Source of the DNA: Candidatus Rubrimentiphilum sp.
Lineage (GTDB): Bacteria > Vulcanimicrobiota > Vulcanimicrobiia > Vulcanimicrobiales > Vulcanimicrobiaceae
NCBI GenBank assembly: GCA_035710515.1
Contig: DASTDE010000002.1
Coordinates: forward strand, 62,001 to 126,000
Reading direction: 5' to 3'
DNA length: 64,000 bases
Shown: one piece after another, positions 51,332 through 60,201 of the stretch
How the letters are laid out: every line of letters begins with the position of its first letter
How positions within the stretch are numbered: the first letter of the stretch is position 1
The notes under the pieces: model-generated
Database searches by the model: none
Seen by the model: the letters and a program-made list of their open reading frames with translations, nothing else
What the model was told of the DNA's origin: nothing
Program-made: the position numbers and the translations under genes

Positions 51332-51675
51332 TCGAAACCTCGTTTCTTCCAGACGTAGGCGTACCCGATCGCGAGGACGACGATAAACGCGCCCATCTCG
51401 ACCAGCCCGAACATGCGCAACGCGTGCATCTGGACGGCCCACGGATAAAACGAGGCCGCCTCCACATCCAAAACCACGAAGAGCATGGCGATCAGATAGA
51501 ACTTCACCGGAAAACGGCCGGCGATCGCGGAAGTCGGCTCGACGCCGCACTCGTAGGCTTTCTCTTTTTCGGGATTCGGTTTGCTCTGCGCCAAAAGGCC
51601 CGGCAAAAGACTGAATGCCAGCGCGGCAGCCACGGCGACGGCCACGAAGATCGCTACGGGCGCATAGGGGGTCAT
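51322..51675 (-). CDS. nuoA: NADH-quinone oxidoreductase subunit A
   Basis: A 117-residue, three-helix subunit and first gene of the operon. Conserved [20 protein letters not shown] and [20 protein letters not shown] identify it. ATG 51675 ([21 protein letters not shown]) gives the family N-terminus. The frame continues upstream to an ATG at 51732, which would add [20 protein letters not shown] reject that extension, because it overlaps the divergent start and is not typical. Confidence 0.92.
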   Translation of the reverse strand: MTPYAPVAIFVAVAVAAALAFSLLPGLLAQSKPNPEKEKAYECGVEPTSAIAGRFPVKFYLIAMLFVVLDVEAASFYPWAVQMHALRMFGLVEMGAFIVVLAIGYAYVWKKRGFEWR

Positions 51676-51676
51676 C

Positions 51677-51700
51677 GGCTTGTGACAGTTTTCACAAGCC
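51677..51700. promoter_or_regulatory. Perfect Crp-type palindrome in front of nuoA
   Basis: GGCTTGTGA-CAGTTT-TCACAAGCC: 9-bp perfect arms containing TGTGA-N6-TCACA, the exact Crp consensus core. It ends 2 bp before the nuoA ATG on one side and lies 31 bp from the ATG of the divergent gene at 51731. It could repress nuo, activate the divergent gene, or form an RNA hairpin. Confidence 0.5.
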
Positions 51701-51730
51701 TTTCCCAACCCCTTGAAGAAAGGAACGGAC

Positions 51731-52180
51731 ATGAAGGTTTTCGCCCTCGGATTGGTTATGATTCTCGCCCAATCGGGAGGGTGCAATAACCCCAACGGCG
51801 GCGGCGTACAGGACTTCGGCACAATCGTCGGCCGCGTGCTCGATGCGACGAACAACCGGCCGGTCCCGAACGCGCTCGTGGCCGTCGGTTCCTTATATAC
51901 GGGTTACTCCAACCCAGACGGCGCCTTCCAGCTCTCGGGCATTCCGATTGGCCGCCAGGGCCTGACCGCCAGCGCGCCCGGTTATCAGACGACGAGCGTC
52001 ACCGTCCCCGTCCACAAAGATCAAACCACCAACGCGTACTACGTGCGGTTGCTGCCGCTGACGGGCGGGCCGACCGCACCGCCGCCGCCGACGCCGACTC
52101 CCACCGCCGGGCCGCCGACGCCGACTCCGGTGTTGACGCCCGAACCCAGTCCAACCGGCAGCACCAGCCCCTCGCCGTAG
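51731..52180 (+). CDS. Exported protein with carboxypeptidase-regulatory-like domain and Pro/Thr-rich tail
   Basis: A 149-residue protein. The N-terminus VFALGLVMILAQSGGC resembles a lipoprotein signal (SGGC). The domain TIVGRVLDATNNRPVPNALV, SNPDGAFQLSGIPIGRQGLT and APGYQTTSVTV is a carboxypeptidase-regulatory/CarbopepD_reg-like beta-sandwich. The last 45 residues are Pro/Thr repeats (PTPTPTAGPPTPTP), a cell-wall or envelope spacer. Ribosome site AAAGGAAC upstream of ATG 51731. TAGTG overlap with the channel gene downstream. Confidence 0.72.
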   Translation: MKVFALGLVMILAQSGGCNNPNGGGVQDFGTIVGRVLDATNNRPVPNALVAVGSLYTGYSNPDGAFQLSGIPIGRQGLTASAPGYQTTSVTVPVHKDQTTNAYYVRLLPLTGGPTAPPPPTPTPTAGPPTPTPVLTPEPSPTGSTSPSP

Positions 52181-53268
52181 TGGCGCTCAACATCGTCGCC
52201 ATACTCGGCGGCGTCTTTTTGGTCTTCATCGCACTGCGCGATGTGTTTCAAGGCGTGATCGTTCCGCGCGCCGAGAATACGGCGCTTCGCGTCAGCCGGT
52301 ACTTGAATCGCGCCATCTGGTACGTGTGGCCCAAGATTGCCAACACATTCTTTCACAACGAACGCAAACGTGAGGACTTCTTGGGAACGTTCGCGCCGTT
52401 CACGCTCGTCTTGTACCTGGTGACGTGGGTCGTCTTGCTGATCGCCGGCTGGGGTTTTCTCTTTTACGGCATTCGCGATCAGTTGCGTCCGGAAAATCTG
52501 TCTCTCGCCGACTGCATCTACTTCGCCGGCGCGTCATTCTTGACCATCGGCTACGGCGACATCGTTGGAACGACAACGCTGTCACACATGCTCTCGCTGG
52601 CGGCCGCAGCCTGCGGACTCGCGGTCGTGGCCGTCGTCGCGACGTTTCTCTTTTCGCTTTTCGGCGCATTTCAGAAACGCGAAGCGTTTGTCGTCACGTT
52701 CGGTTCGCGCTCGGGCACGCCGCCCAGCGGCGTCGGATTGCTCATCGAACATGCGCGCGCCGGGATCGTGCCGGATCTCGCACAGGTCTTTCACGAAGGC
52801 CAAGCTTGGATGGCAAGCGTGATGGAAAGCCACCTCGCTTATCCTATCCTCACGCTCTTTCGTTCGAGTCACGACTACGAATCGTGGGTCGGAACGCTCG
52901 GAGCACTGCTGGATTCATCATCGCTCGTGCTAACGACGACGGAAAGCGACGCGGCAATCAAAGGGCAGGCCCACATCGTCTACAATCTGGGCCGCCATCT
53001 CACGCACGATTTCGCAAGCTATTTCGGTTTCGAGCAAGACGGGCAAGTGACCGGAATCGAACGCAACGAATTCGACGGCGCATGCGATCGCCTCAAAGCC
53101 GCAGGATACCACATCGGCGATTGCGACGAAGCTTGGAAACGCTTTTCCGAGCTGCGGCGCAGTTACGCCGCGCCGCTCAATGCGCTCGCGCGCTGGCTCG
53201 AGATTCCTCCCGTGCAATGGGTGGGCGATCGCTCGCTACTGCGATCGCACTCCACCGCAGTGCACTAA
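52180..53268 (+). CDS. Two-TM potassium channel-like protein
   Basis: A 362-residue inner-membrane protein. TM1 at about 3-22; further helix at about 74-96; pore loop with the K+ selectivity filter TIGYGD (122-127) in FAGASFLTIGYGDIVGTT; then the inner helix AACGLAVVAVVATFLFSLFGAF. The long C-terminal part (about 165-362) is cytosolic and largely helical, not an RCK/TrkA_N domain, so the gating ligand is unknown. GTG start overlaps the upstream stop, so both genes are probably co-translated. Confidence 0.82.
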   Translation: MALNIVAILGGVFLVFIALRDVFQGVIVPRAENTALRVSRYLNRAIWYVWPKIANTFFHNERKREDFLGTFAPFTLVLYLVTWVVLLIAGWGFLFYGIRDQLRPENLSLADCIYFAGASFLTIGYGDIVGTTTLSHMLSLAAAACGLAVVAVVATFLFSLFGAFQKREAFVVTFGSRSGTPPSGVGLLIEHARAGIVPDLAQVFHEGQAWMASVMESHLAYPILTLFRSSHDYESWVGTLGALLDSSSLVLTTTESDAAIKGQAHIVYNLGRHLTHDFASYFGFEQDGQVTGIERNEFDGACDRLKAAGYHIGDCDEAWKRFSELRRSYAAPLNALARWLEIPPVQWVGDRSLLRSHSTAVH

Positions 53269-53282
53269 GCGCGCGTTCTTGG

Positions 53283-53972
53283 CTAAAACCCGTGGGCTAT
53301 ATCGTGGTTGTGCAAGAAGTGCTTTGCGGCGTTAATCGGTAGCGCAAAGCCAATCGATCGTTCGTCCTCGAAGCGCGATTCGGCTAAGCCGACGATCTCG
53401 CCGTTGTCGGCCAGGAACACCGGCCCGCCACTCTCTCCCGGAACAATTGGGAGCGTTACCTCGATCGCATCGCGGCGCAGCGCGGAGATGCGCCCCGTGT
53501 TCAGAGATGTTGCCAAACCTAACCCCTCGTTTTCGAATTCATCGGGTATCGGATAGCCCAAAAGTCCCACGGATCGTCCGGGAAGCGCGTCGCCACTCGA
53601 ACCGAGCGGCGCAACCGGAAGATCTCTTGCCGTCGTCCGCACAAGCGCGACATCGAGATCGCTGTCGCGCGCGACAACACTGAATGGCACTTTGCGTTTG
53701 TTGCCGATCGTCGCGCGGAAGTTCCAGGCGTGCTCGAGCGCGTGCTCAACCGTGAGAATGTCGCTGCCCCAACTTCCGCTCGCGATCACGATTCCGGTCG
53801 CATACTCGGTGTCGGGACCGCTCCGCTTGGTCGCACCGGGCACATCCATCGTGAGCAAGACGATCGACGGCCGGAGTTTGTCCGCGGCTGCCACGAATGC
53901 GTCGTCCGCCGATTTCGGCGCAGCGCACGCCGCCAGAAGTACGAATGCGGACAGCGCGATAAGACGCCGCAT
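53283..53972 (-). CDS. Trypsin-like serine protease lipoprotein
   Basis: A 229-residue lipoprotein (lipobox LAAC near residue 15) with a chymotrypsin/DegP-type fold. The catalytic triad is intact: His in LTVEHALEHA, Asp in DSDLDVALV, Ser in PGESGGPVF. No PDZ domain follows, unlike DegP/HtrA. It is probably anchored in the outer or inner membrane facing the periplasm. ATG 53972 overlaps the hflX stop (TGATG). Confidence 0.83.
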   Translation of the reverse strand: MRRLIALSAFVLLAACAAPKSADDAFVAAADKLRPSIVLLTMDVPGATKRSGPDTEYATGIVIASGSWGSDILTVEHALEHAWNFRATIGNKRKVPFSVVARDSDLDVALVRTTARDLPVAPLGSSGDALPGRSVGLLGYPIPDEFENEGLGLATSLNTGRISALRRDAIEVTLPIVPGESGGPVFLADNGEIVGLAESRFEDERSIGFALPINAAKHFLHNHDIAHGF

Positions 53973-55054
53973 CAACGCGCGACCGCCGTTTCCATCGCGG
54001 ATTTTAGTTCGGCGATTCCGCTGCCCGTCCGCGCGCTTACGCTGATCGCGCCGGCGCGGTGCGGCATTGCGCTAACGACATCGCATTTGTTGAAGACCAG
54101 GAGCTGCGGCTTCGTTCCCAATTGCAGGTCAGCCAGCGTTTTGTCGACTGCCGCCATTTGGCGCGGCCAATCCGGATTCGCGGCGTCCACGACATGCACG
54201 AGCAACTCGGCTTGCTCTAATTCTTCGAGAGTCGCGCGAAACGCGGCGAGCAAATCTTTTGGCAATTCCGTGATAAAACCAACCGTATCGACAACGCTGA
54301 CGTATTCCCGGTCCTTCAGCCAGACGCGCCGCACCGTGGGATCGAGCGTCGCGAACGGCTGGTCGGCGACGAACGCGTTCGAGCGCGCCAGACGGTTCAG
54401 CAGCGACGTTTTGCCGGCATTCGTGTAACCGACCAACGCGGCGAGCGGCTCGCGCCCGGGCGAGGCGCGACGCGTCTTGCGCTGGCGGCGAACATCGGAC
54501 AGCTGCCGGTTGAGCACGCTGATTCGTTCTTGAATGCGCCGCCGATCGACTTCGAGTTTCGTTTCACCGGGGCCGCGCGTGCCGATGCCGCCGCCCAAAC
54601 GTGAAAGATCGGCGCCGATGCCGATCAGATTCGACTGGCGGTAGCGCAGTTGCGCGAGCTCGACTTGCAGCTTGCCTTCGCGGCTGCGTGCGTGACGCGC
54701 AAACACGTCGAGAATCAACATCGTGCGGTCGACGATCGGCACCGGGATAACTTTTTCCAGATTCTTGCGTTGCCGCGGGCGCAGATCGTTGAGTACCAAG
54801 ATGAGATTCGCTTTTGCAGTTTTCGCAAGCTCCGCAATTTCGACAGCTTTGCCGCTGCCAACCAGCGTAGCCGCGTCGACACGCGCGCGCCGCTGCACCA
54901 TACGCCCCACAATTTTCGCGCCCGACGCAGCCGCCAGCGCTTCCAGTTCAGCCAGTTCCGGTTCGATTGGCCGCGCGGGGTCGTCCGTATCTACAGCGAC
55001 GACGAGTGCTCGCGGCCCTACCGCGCGATTGGGCGAAGCTGATCGATGAGCCAT
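53972..55054 (-). CDS. hflX: GTPase HflX
   Basis: A 360-residue ribosome-associated GTPase that splits stalled or heat-damaged ribosomes. It has the HflX N-terminal domain (DAATLVGSGKAVEIAELA, ILVLNDLRPRQRKNLEKVI), the linker LSRLGGGIGTRGPGETKLE, and a G domain with G1 GYTNAGKTSLLNRL, G2 ATLDPTVRR, G3 VDTVGFITELP and G4 FNKCD. The start at 55054 overlaps the binding-protein gene by 37 nt; no other good start fits the family N-terminus. Confidence 0.93.
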   Translation of the reverse strand: MAHRSASPNRAVGPRALVVAVDTDDPARPIEPELAELEALAAASGAKIVGRMVQRRARVDAATLVGSGKAVEIAELAKTAKANLILVLNDLRPRQRKNLEKVIPVPIVDRTMLILDVFARHARSREGKLQVELAQLRYRQSNLIGIGADLSRLGGGIGTRGPGETKLEVDRRRIQERISVLNRQLSDVRRQRKTRRASPGREPLAALVGYTNAGKTSLLNRLARSNAFVADQPFATLDPTVRRVWLKDREYVSVVDTVGFITELPKDLLAAFRATLEELEQAELLVHVVDAANPDWPRQMAAVDKTLADLQLGTKPQLLVFNKCDVVSAMPHRAGAISVSARTGSGIAELKSAMETAVAR

Positions 55055-55860
55055 GAAAGGGCCTGGATATATCGCGGCCCTGGGCGATAGAGAGCGTTCG
55101 CATCCGGCGCGATAAGCACGCGCTTCGCCCCGACAGCTCGCAGCGAGCGCCACGGCTCACGAGCGAGACTTTGCTCGAGTTGCGCATCGCGCGTGGCAAG
55201 CAGCGCGTCGGGCTGCAGCCGAAGCAGCGCTTCAGGGCTATATTGCGCGTACGCCTGCGGCAAGGATGCAACGGCGTTGCGTCCGCCCGCCAACCAAATT
55301 AGCGTCGAGATGTACGATTGCGGCCCGACGGTCCAAACCGGTGTCGTTTGAATGACGACGAAAACGGCCGGCCGCCGCTTGAAATGCTCGGTCTCGCGCA
55401 GCCGCTGCGTTTCGGCCCGTAATTTTGCGATAAGCGTATTTGCTTCGGCGGCGTGTCCGCTCAGCGCCCCGAGCTTCGCGATGTCGTTAAAGAGATCGGC
55501 ATAGCTGTCATCGGGCAGGAGCTGCACCGAAATTCCCGCGCGCACGAGAGGACCGGCAGCTCTGCGCTGCGACGGAATCCCGACGACGAGATCCGGGTGC
55601 AGCGCGACGATTTTTTCGGCATCGATCGTCGCCGCATCGTCGACCGCCGGCAAACCTTTGGCGCACGGTATATCCGAGCTGAACTGCGAGACGCCGACAA
55701 GCTGCTTGGCCGCGCCGATCGCGCAGAGATCCTCCGTAAGCGACGGAATCAGCGAGATAATGCGCGCCGGCACTTCCGGCGGACGCGCGGCATTCGACGG
55801 CGAGCACGCCGACAGCACGACGGCCACCACAAGCATACTCGCGCGCAAGCTCAAGCGCAT
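55018..55860 (-). CDS. btuF: BtuF-like periplasmic binding lipoprotein (vitamin B12)
   Basis: A 280-residue class III solute-binding protein. It has a lipoprotein signal (RLSLRASMLVVAVVLSAC), then PARIISLIPSLTEDLCAIGAA, which is the standard opening of BtuF/FhuD-type proteins, and DLVVGIPSQ, then YISTLIWLAGGRNA and RPGPRYIQALSWLIDQL. The adjacency to cobB and to the divergent btuB-btuC-btuD supports cobalamin as ligand. It overlaps the cobB stop by 10 nt. Unlike btuBCD it lies on the strand without the riboswitch. Confidence 0.83.
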   Translation of the reverse strand: MRLSLRASMLVVAVVLSACSPSNAARPPEVPARIISLIPSLTEDLCAIGAAKQLVGVSQFSSDIPCAKGLPAVDDAATIDAEKIVALHPDLVVGIPSQRRAAGPLVRAGISVQLLPDDSYADLFNDIAKLGALSGHAAEANTLIAKLRAETQRLRETEHFKRRPAVFVVIQTTPVWTVGPQSYISTLIWLAGGRNAVASLPQAYAQYSPEALLRLQPDALLATRDAQLEQSLAREPWRSLRAVGAKRVLIAPDANALYRPGPRYIQALSWLIDQLRPIAR

Positions 55861-57164
55861 TGCGCCACAAACCGCTCGACTGCGGCGTCCCCGGCTAGGA
55901 AGTGGCGGTGCAAGAAGCTTGCCAGCACGTGCGGACGCCACGCGCCGGTACGCGAATCCTCCAGCGAGTAGGCCGCCTCTTCCGAAAGAGATTCGCTCGC
56001 GTAATGAAATTCATAGGCCTTCAGATCGTCGCCCCGTTCGTCGCAAACAGAATCGTGCAGCGCCTGCGCGCGCCGGTAGCCGATGTGCAAACGAGGCTGC
56101 GCGATGCTCGTACGCCCTCGCAAGGCGCCGCACATCGGAAAGACGCCGTCGTGCGTCTCCAACTCGCCGGCGAGATACATCATGCCGCCGCATTCGGCAT
56201 AGACGGGCAAGCCCGCATCAATCGCTGATGCTATGCTGCGGCGCATCGCTTCGTTTGCGGCAAGCTCCCCAACGTGGGACTCGGGATAACCGCCGCCCAG
56301 CCATAGTCCATGGGCGCCGGCTGGGAGATTGCTGTCTCGTAACACGGAGAAGCGCGCGATCTGCGCGCCCGCGTGCTCGAGCGCTTCGATCGTCTCGGGA
56401 TAGGTGAACCAGAGCGCCGAATCGTCCGCGACGGCGATGCGCGGCGACGGACCGCGACGTGTTGTCAATCGTTCGCCCGGGCCGGGCACCTGCTCGCGCG
56501 GTTGGGGAAAGAACACTGGATCGATCTGATCTGCCAAAACATCCGCTACGTCCTCCGCGATCGTTGCAACACCTTGCACGCGTTCGAGATCGAGCCCGAG
56601 ATGGCGCTCCGGTATCTTCCACTCAATGCGATTCGGAAGCACGGCGACTACCGGAACACCGATCGCTGTAAAGGCGCGGCGTACCGCGCTCTCATGCGCG
56701 GCTCCGCCTACGCGATTCAAAATAACGCCCGCGATGTGTACTCGTGGCAGCATCTGCGAGCAGCCAAGTGCGATCGCGGCAGCGCTTTGCGACATGCGCC
56801 ACAGATCGATAACGAGTAAAACGGGTGCGTCCAGCAATGCGGCCACGTGCGCGGTCGATGTGTCGCCCATGGTGTCGCCATCGAAAAGTCCCATCATGCC
56901 TTCGAGCAACGCCACGGATCCCGCGGTTGCGCCGACGTGCGAGCGGACGCGTTCTGCTCCGTCCAGCCAGAGATCGACATTGCGGGCCGCCCGGCCGCAG
57001 ACGTTCTCATAGAGCCGCGCGTCGATGTAATCAGGCCCGATCTTGAACGGCTGCACCGGAATTCCGCGGCGCGCGAGCAGCGCGGCAAGAGCCAAACCTA
57101 CGAGGGTTTTCCCCTCACCGGTGCCGGCCGCCGCGACGACTAGTTTGTCTTTCAAGGAATGCAC
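55851..57164 (-). CDS. cobB: Cobyrinic acid a,c-diamide synthase
   Basis: A 437-residue ATP-dependent amidotransferase (CobB/CbiA) that amidates the a and c side chains of the corrin ring with glutamine. N-terminal P-loop AGTGEGKT; QPFKIGPDYID; EGMMGLFDGD. The C-terminal class I glutaminase domain has the nucleophile PVYAECGGMMYLAGE and a His in AYEFHYASE. Possible starts are GTG 57164 and TTG 57173, neither with a clear ribosome site. Other corrin-ring genes are not in the window. Confidence 0.9.
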   Translation of the reverse strand: MHSLKDKLVVAAAGTGEGKTLVGLALAALLARRGIPVQPFKIGPDYIDARLYENVCGRAARNVDLWLDGAERVRSHVGATAGSVALLEGMMGLFDGDTMGDTSTAHVAALLDAPVLLVIDLWRMSQSAAAIALGCSQMLPRVHIAGVILNRVGGAAHESAVRRAFTAIGVPVVAVLPNRIEWKIPERHLGLDLERVQGVATIAEDVADVLADQIDPVFFPQPREQVPGPGERLTTRRGPSPRIAVADDSALWFTYPETIEALEHAGAQIARFSVLRDSNLPAGAHGLWLGGGYPESHVGELAANEAMRRSIASAIDAGLPVYAECGGMMYLAGELETHDGVFPMCGALRGRTSIAQPRLHIGYRRAQALHDSVCDERGDDLKAYEFHYASESLSEEAAYSLEDSRTGAWRPHVLASFLHRHFLAGDAAVERFVAQCA

Positions 57165-57218
57165 AGCTTTCAAAAGACCAGGAAGGCTCGCCTGCAGCGC
57201 GTATCAAGTGCGTATCGC

Positions 57219-57354
57219 ATTTGTGCGCGGGAAGCCGGTCAAAAACCGGCACGGTCGCGCCACTGTAGGCGGGGAGCCGCCCGGCGTCACTCCATTTTGG
57301 GGGAAGGCCCGGGCACCAGGCTACGATCCGCGAGTCAGGATACCAGCGCAAATG
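57219..57354 (+). ncRNA. Cobalamin riboswitch
   Basis: Conserved elements in order: GGGAAGCCGGT (57229-57239) with AAAAACCGGCACGG, CGCGCCACTGTA (57256-57267), a CACT motif, GGGGGAAGGC (57299-57308), ACCAG and the B12 box GAGTCAGGATACC (57332-57344). Outer strands CATTTG (57219-57224) and CAAATG (57349-57354) close the element. Established function: binding of adenosyl- or other cobalamin represses downstream expression. The btuB ATG follows at 57390 with GGAAGGGG (57377-57384). Confidence 0.9.
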
Positions 57355-57389
57355 CCGCACAACCACCTCGCGAAAAGGAAGGGGTTGCC

Positions 57390-59213
57390 ATGTTCTGGTT
57401 TTTCCTTGTCATCACGATCGGCAGCGCCGGTCAGCCTTCACCATCGCCGTCGCCATCGGCGCTTCCGGAGATCGCCCACGTGTATACGAGCGATCGCACC
57501 GATGAAACGCTGAAAAATGCAGCTCGCACGACGTACATCGTCACGCGAGCGGATATCGATCGCAACGGCTATCGCACCGTCGGTCAGGCGCTTCAAAGCC
57601 TGCCGGCCTTCGAGCTTTCACCGTACGGCGCGATCGGGTCGTCGGCACAATACGGGATCCGCGGCAGCAACAGCGCGCAGATTCTCGTGCTGGTCGACGG
57701 CTTGCCGGCGCCCGGATCGTTTGCAAATAGTGTAGAGATTCAAACGATGCCCACCACCGGCGTCGATCGCATCGAGGTGGTTGAAGGCGGCGGCTCCACG
57801 CTGTACGGTACCGGCGCAATCGGCGGAATAGTGAATGTCATCACCCAGCGCAGCTCGGGATACGGTGCGACGCTGCGCGCCGGATCGTTCGGCGACCGTT
57901 CGGCCGAAATCCGCAGCGACCACATCCAATTCTCACGGATCGTTGCGCGCAACGACTTCACGCTGCCGGACGGGACGACCAGGCCCGACAGTGACTATGA
58001 AGCTTCCGCACTGCACGCGAATTTTGATTTTCCCGTTGGAAGCTTTGATGCCGCCTTGCGAGCGGGCATTTCAAGCGATCGCGTCGGCGCCCCAGGGCCG
58101 GATGCTTTTCTTTCCACGACGTCGCGCGAAACCGACTTAAACTCAGGCGCGAACCTGACTTTGACGCGCAAGAGTGCTCAAGCCCAAACGACATTTCAGT
58201 TCGGCGGCACGACACAGCGCATTACGTTTGCCTGCAACACAAACGATCCGAACTGCTTTCAATCCGTTGAATCTTTGAACACCGAAGGGCGCGTCGATTT
58301 CGGCGCGAGAAACGTCGTGAGCGGCGCGGACGAACAGCTGCTCTACGGAATAGATCTCTCGCGCGGTTCCGTGCGTTCCGATGCGGGCGGCCTTTTCTCA
58401 ACGAACTCCCTGGCGCAAGCCGCTGCGTACGTGCAGCAAACGGTCTCCGGTCGCTGGGGAAGCGCCTACGCCGGACTGCGCGCCGAACGCGACGGCGCGT
58501 TGGGTGGAGAGCTCTCTCCCTCGGCCGGGTTCGATATTCACCTCTCGAACGAAGCCTCGCTCAAAGGCAACGTCGCGACGGCGTTTCGCGCGCCGAACGC
58601 GACCGAGCTGTACTTTCCGTTCTTCGGAAATCCCGACCTTAAGCCCGAACGTGCCAAGGTTGCGGACTTGACGATCGTGGATTCGCACGTGCTAGGCGGC
58701 GCCTCGCTGACCTGGTTTGAGAATCGCACGAATGAGTTGATCGTCACGGAGCTGATCGATCCGGTGAACTTTATATTCGCGCCGGAAAACGTCGACCACG
58801 CGCTGATCGAAGGACTAACGCTCGACGTAAAGACTGCACCGCTGCATGGTTTCACAGCAGCGTTGAACATCACCGACCTGTTTCGTGCGGCAGATCTCGA
58901 CGCGCAGAGCAGGCTGCCCGACGATCCGGTGTTCACGGCCAACCTGCGCTTGGACTACGCCGGCAGCGGATTCGTTCACGGTTTCGGCGCGGCGATCCAT
59001 TCGGCAGGGCGGCGCGGTTTGGTGAACCTTCTGCAGCCAATCTTCGATCAGCCCGTGGCGTATACGAACACCGATGCGTATCTTTCGCTGCGCGCGGCGC
59101 CGCACGTCCTGTTCACGCTGCGAGGGTTCGACTTAGGCAACGAACGCTATGGCGCGGTCAACAGCTTTCCGATGCCGGGACGCACCTTCGCGTTCGAGTT
59201 GTCCAGCTACTAA
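57390..59213 (+). CDS. btuB: TonB-dependent outer-membrane receptor (BtuB-like)
   Basis: A 607-residue outer-membrane transporter. Short signal (MFWFFLVITIGSAG), plug domain (about 40-165: TVGQALQSLPAFELS, YGIRGSNSAQILVLVDGLPA, VDRIEVVEGGGSTLYGTGAI), then a 22-strand-type barrel with ALRAERDG, SLKGNVATAFRAPNATELYF and a C-terminus in FELSSY. A TonB box is not obvious. The cobalamin riboswitch immediately upstream and btuC-btuD downstream identify it as a corrinoid receptor. Confidence 0.92.
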   Translation: MFWFFLVITIGSAGQPSPSPSPSALPEIAHVYTSDRTDETLKNAARTTYIVTRADIDRNGYRTVGQALQSLPAFELSPYGAIGSSAQYGIRGSNSAQILVLVDGLPAPGSFANSVEIQTMPTTGVDRIEVVEGGGSTLYGTGAIGGIVNVITQRSSGYGATLRAGSFGDRSAEIRSDHIQFSRIVARNDFTLPDGTTRPDSDYEASALHANFDFPVGSFDAALRAGISSDRVGAPGPDAFLSTTSRETDLNSGANLTLTRKSAQAQTTFQFGGTTQRITFACNTNDPNCFQSVESLNTEGRVDFGARNVVSGADEQLLYGIDLSRGSVRSDAGGLFSTNSLAQAAAYVQQTVSGRWGSAYAGLRAERDGALGGELSPSAGFDIHLSNEASLKGNVATAFRAPNATELYFPFFGNPDLKPERAKVADLTIVDSHVLGGASLTWFENRTNELIVTELIDPVNFIFAPENVDHALIEGLTLDVKTAPLHGFTAALNITDLFRAADLDAQSRLPDDPVFTANLRLDYAGSGFVHGFGAAIHSAGRRGLVNLLQPIFDQPVAYTNTDAYLSLRAAPHVLFTLRGFDLGNERYGAVNSFPMPGRTFAFELSSY

Positions 59214-59214
59214 C

Positions 59215-60201
59215 ATGAGCTGGCGCTTTGCGGCGCTGATCGCCGGCCTGCTCGCGATAGCGGGCGGCGCGCTGCTTGTCGGCGGCACGCCGCTCGCGCC
59301 GGGCGCGATCGTCACGGCGATCACCCACCCGTACGGCAGCGGCGAAATTGCTACGATCGTGTGGCAGCTCCGGCTGCCGCGTATCGTGATCGGTGCGTTG
59401 GTCGGCGCGGCGCTCGCGATCGCCGGAGCATTGCTGCAAGGCTTGCTGCGCAATCCGCTGGTCGATCCGTACTTGACCGGCGTAAGCGCCGGAGCGGCTG
59501 TAGCGATCGTGCTGTCGATTGCGGCGGGCGTAACCGCCGCCGCCGTTCCTGCGCTCGGTTTCGGTGCAGGCTTAGGGACAGCGGTACTCGTTGCGGCCTT
59601 GGCACGACGCGGCGCAAGCCTGGACGCGACGCGTTTAATCCTCGCCGGCATCTCGCTCTCGTCGCTGTTCGCCGCGATCATCGCACTGGTGTTGACGCGC
59701 GTTCAGGGCGGAGGCGGCGCGCCGGCCATCGTCAGCTGGTTGGCGGGCACGCTTTCCGGACGCAGTTGGAACGATCTCGCGTTTGCGGCACCCTATGCAG
59801 CGCTCGGCGCGATCCTTGCATTCTTGAGTGCACCGGCACTCAACGCACTGCGATTGGGTGACGTGCGCGCAGCCGCGGTGGGCGTGCACGTCGGGCGCGC
59901 GCAATGGACGATCCTCGCTTCTTCTTCGCTACTTGCCGCATCGGCAGTCACGCTGTCCGGAACGATTGGATTCGTTGGTTTAATCGTACCGCATGTGGCG
60001 CGCCGCATGGTCGGCTCGGATGCGCGTTACGTGCTCGCGGCTTCGGCGCTGCTCGGCGCGGCGCTCACTATTGTGGCGGATGCGTTGAGCCGCACGCTGG
60101 TCGCACCCGCGGAGATCCCGATTGGCGTGCTGCTTGCGTTCATCGGCGTTCCAACATTTCTCTACTTGTATCTGCGCGACAAACGGACGGCGGCGGCATG
60201 A
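59215..60201 (+). CDS. btuC: FecCD-family ABC permease (BtuC-like)
   Basis: A 328-residue permease with about ten helices. Motifs: WQLRLPRIVIGALVGAALAI, AGALLQGLLRNPLVDPYLTG, LVDPY, WLAGTLSGRSW, VTLSGTIGFVGLIVPHVAR and the C-terminal EIPIGVLLAFIGVPTFLYL. FecCD permeases import B12, siderophores or haem; the context fixes B12. Start 59215 lies 1 nt after the btuB stop; ATGA overlap with btuD. Confidence 0.92.
   Translation: MSWRFAALIAGLLAIAGGALLVGGTPLAPGAIVTAITHPYGSGEIATIVWQLRLPRIVIGALVGAALAIAGALLQGLLRNPLVDPYLTGVSAGAAVAIVLSIAAGVTAAAVPALGFGAGLGTAVLVAALARRGASLDATRLILAGISLSSLFAAIIALVLTRVQGGGGAPAIVSWLAGTLSGRSWNDLAFAAPYAALGAILAFLSAPALNALRLGDVRAAAVGVHVGRAQWTILASSSLLAASAVTLSGTIGFVGLIVPHVARRMVGSDARYVLAASALLGAALTIVADALSRTLVAPAEIPIGVLLAFIGVPTFLYLYLRDKRTAAA

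Noticed and set aside
51676-51732. Extended NuoA with an apparent CxxCH haem motif (CENCH)
   Set aside because: The extension comes from reading the Crp-type palindrome as protein; it overlaps the divergent start, and the ATG at 51675 gives the family N-terminus.
57174-57389. A second riboswitch on the minus strand for cobB
   Set aside because: The minus strand shows no B12 box or GGGAA-type element in the required order; all conserved blocks read on plus.
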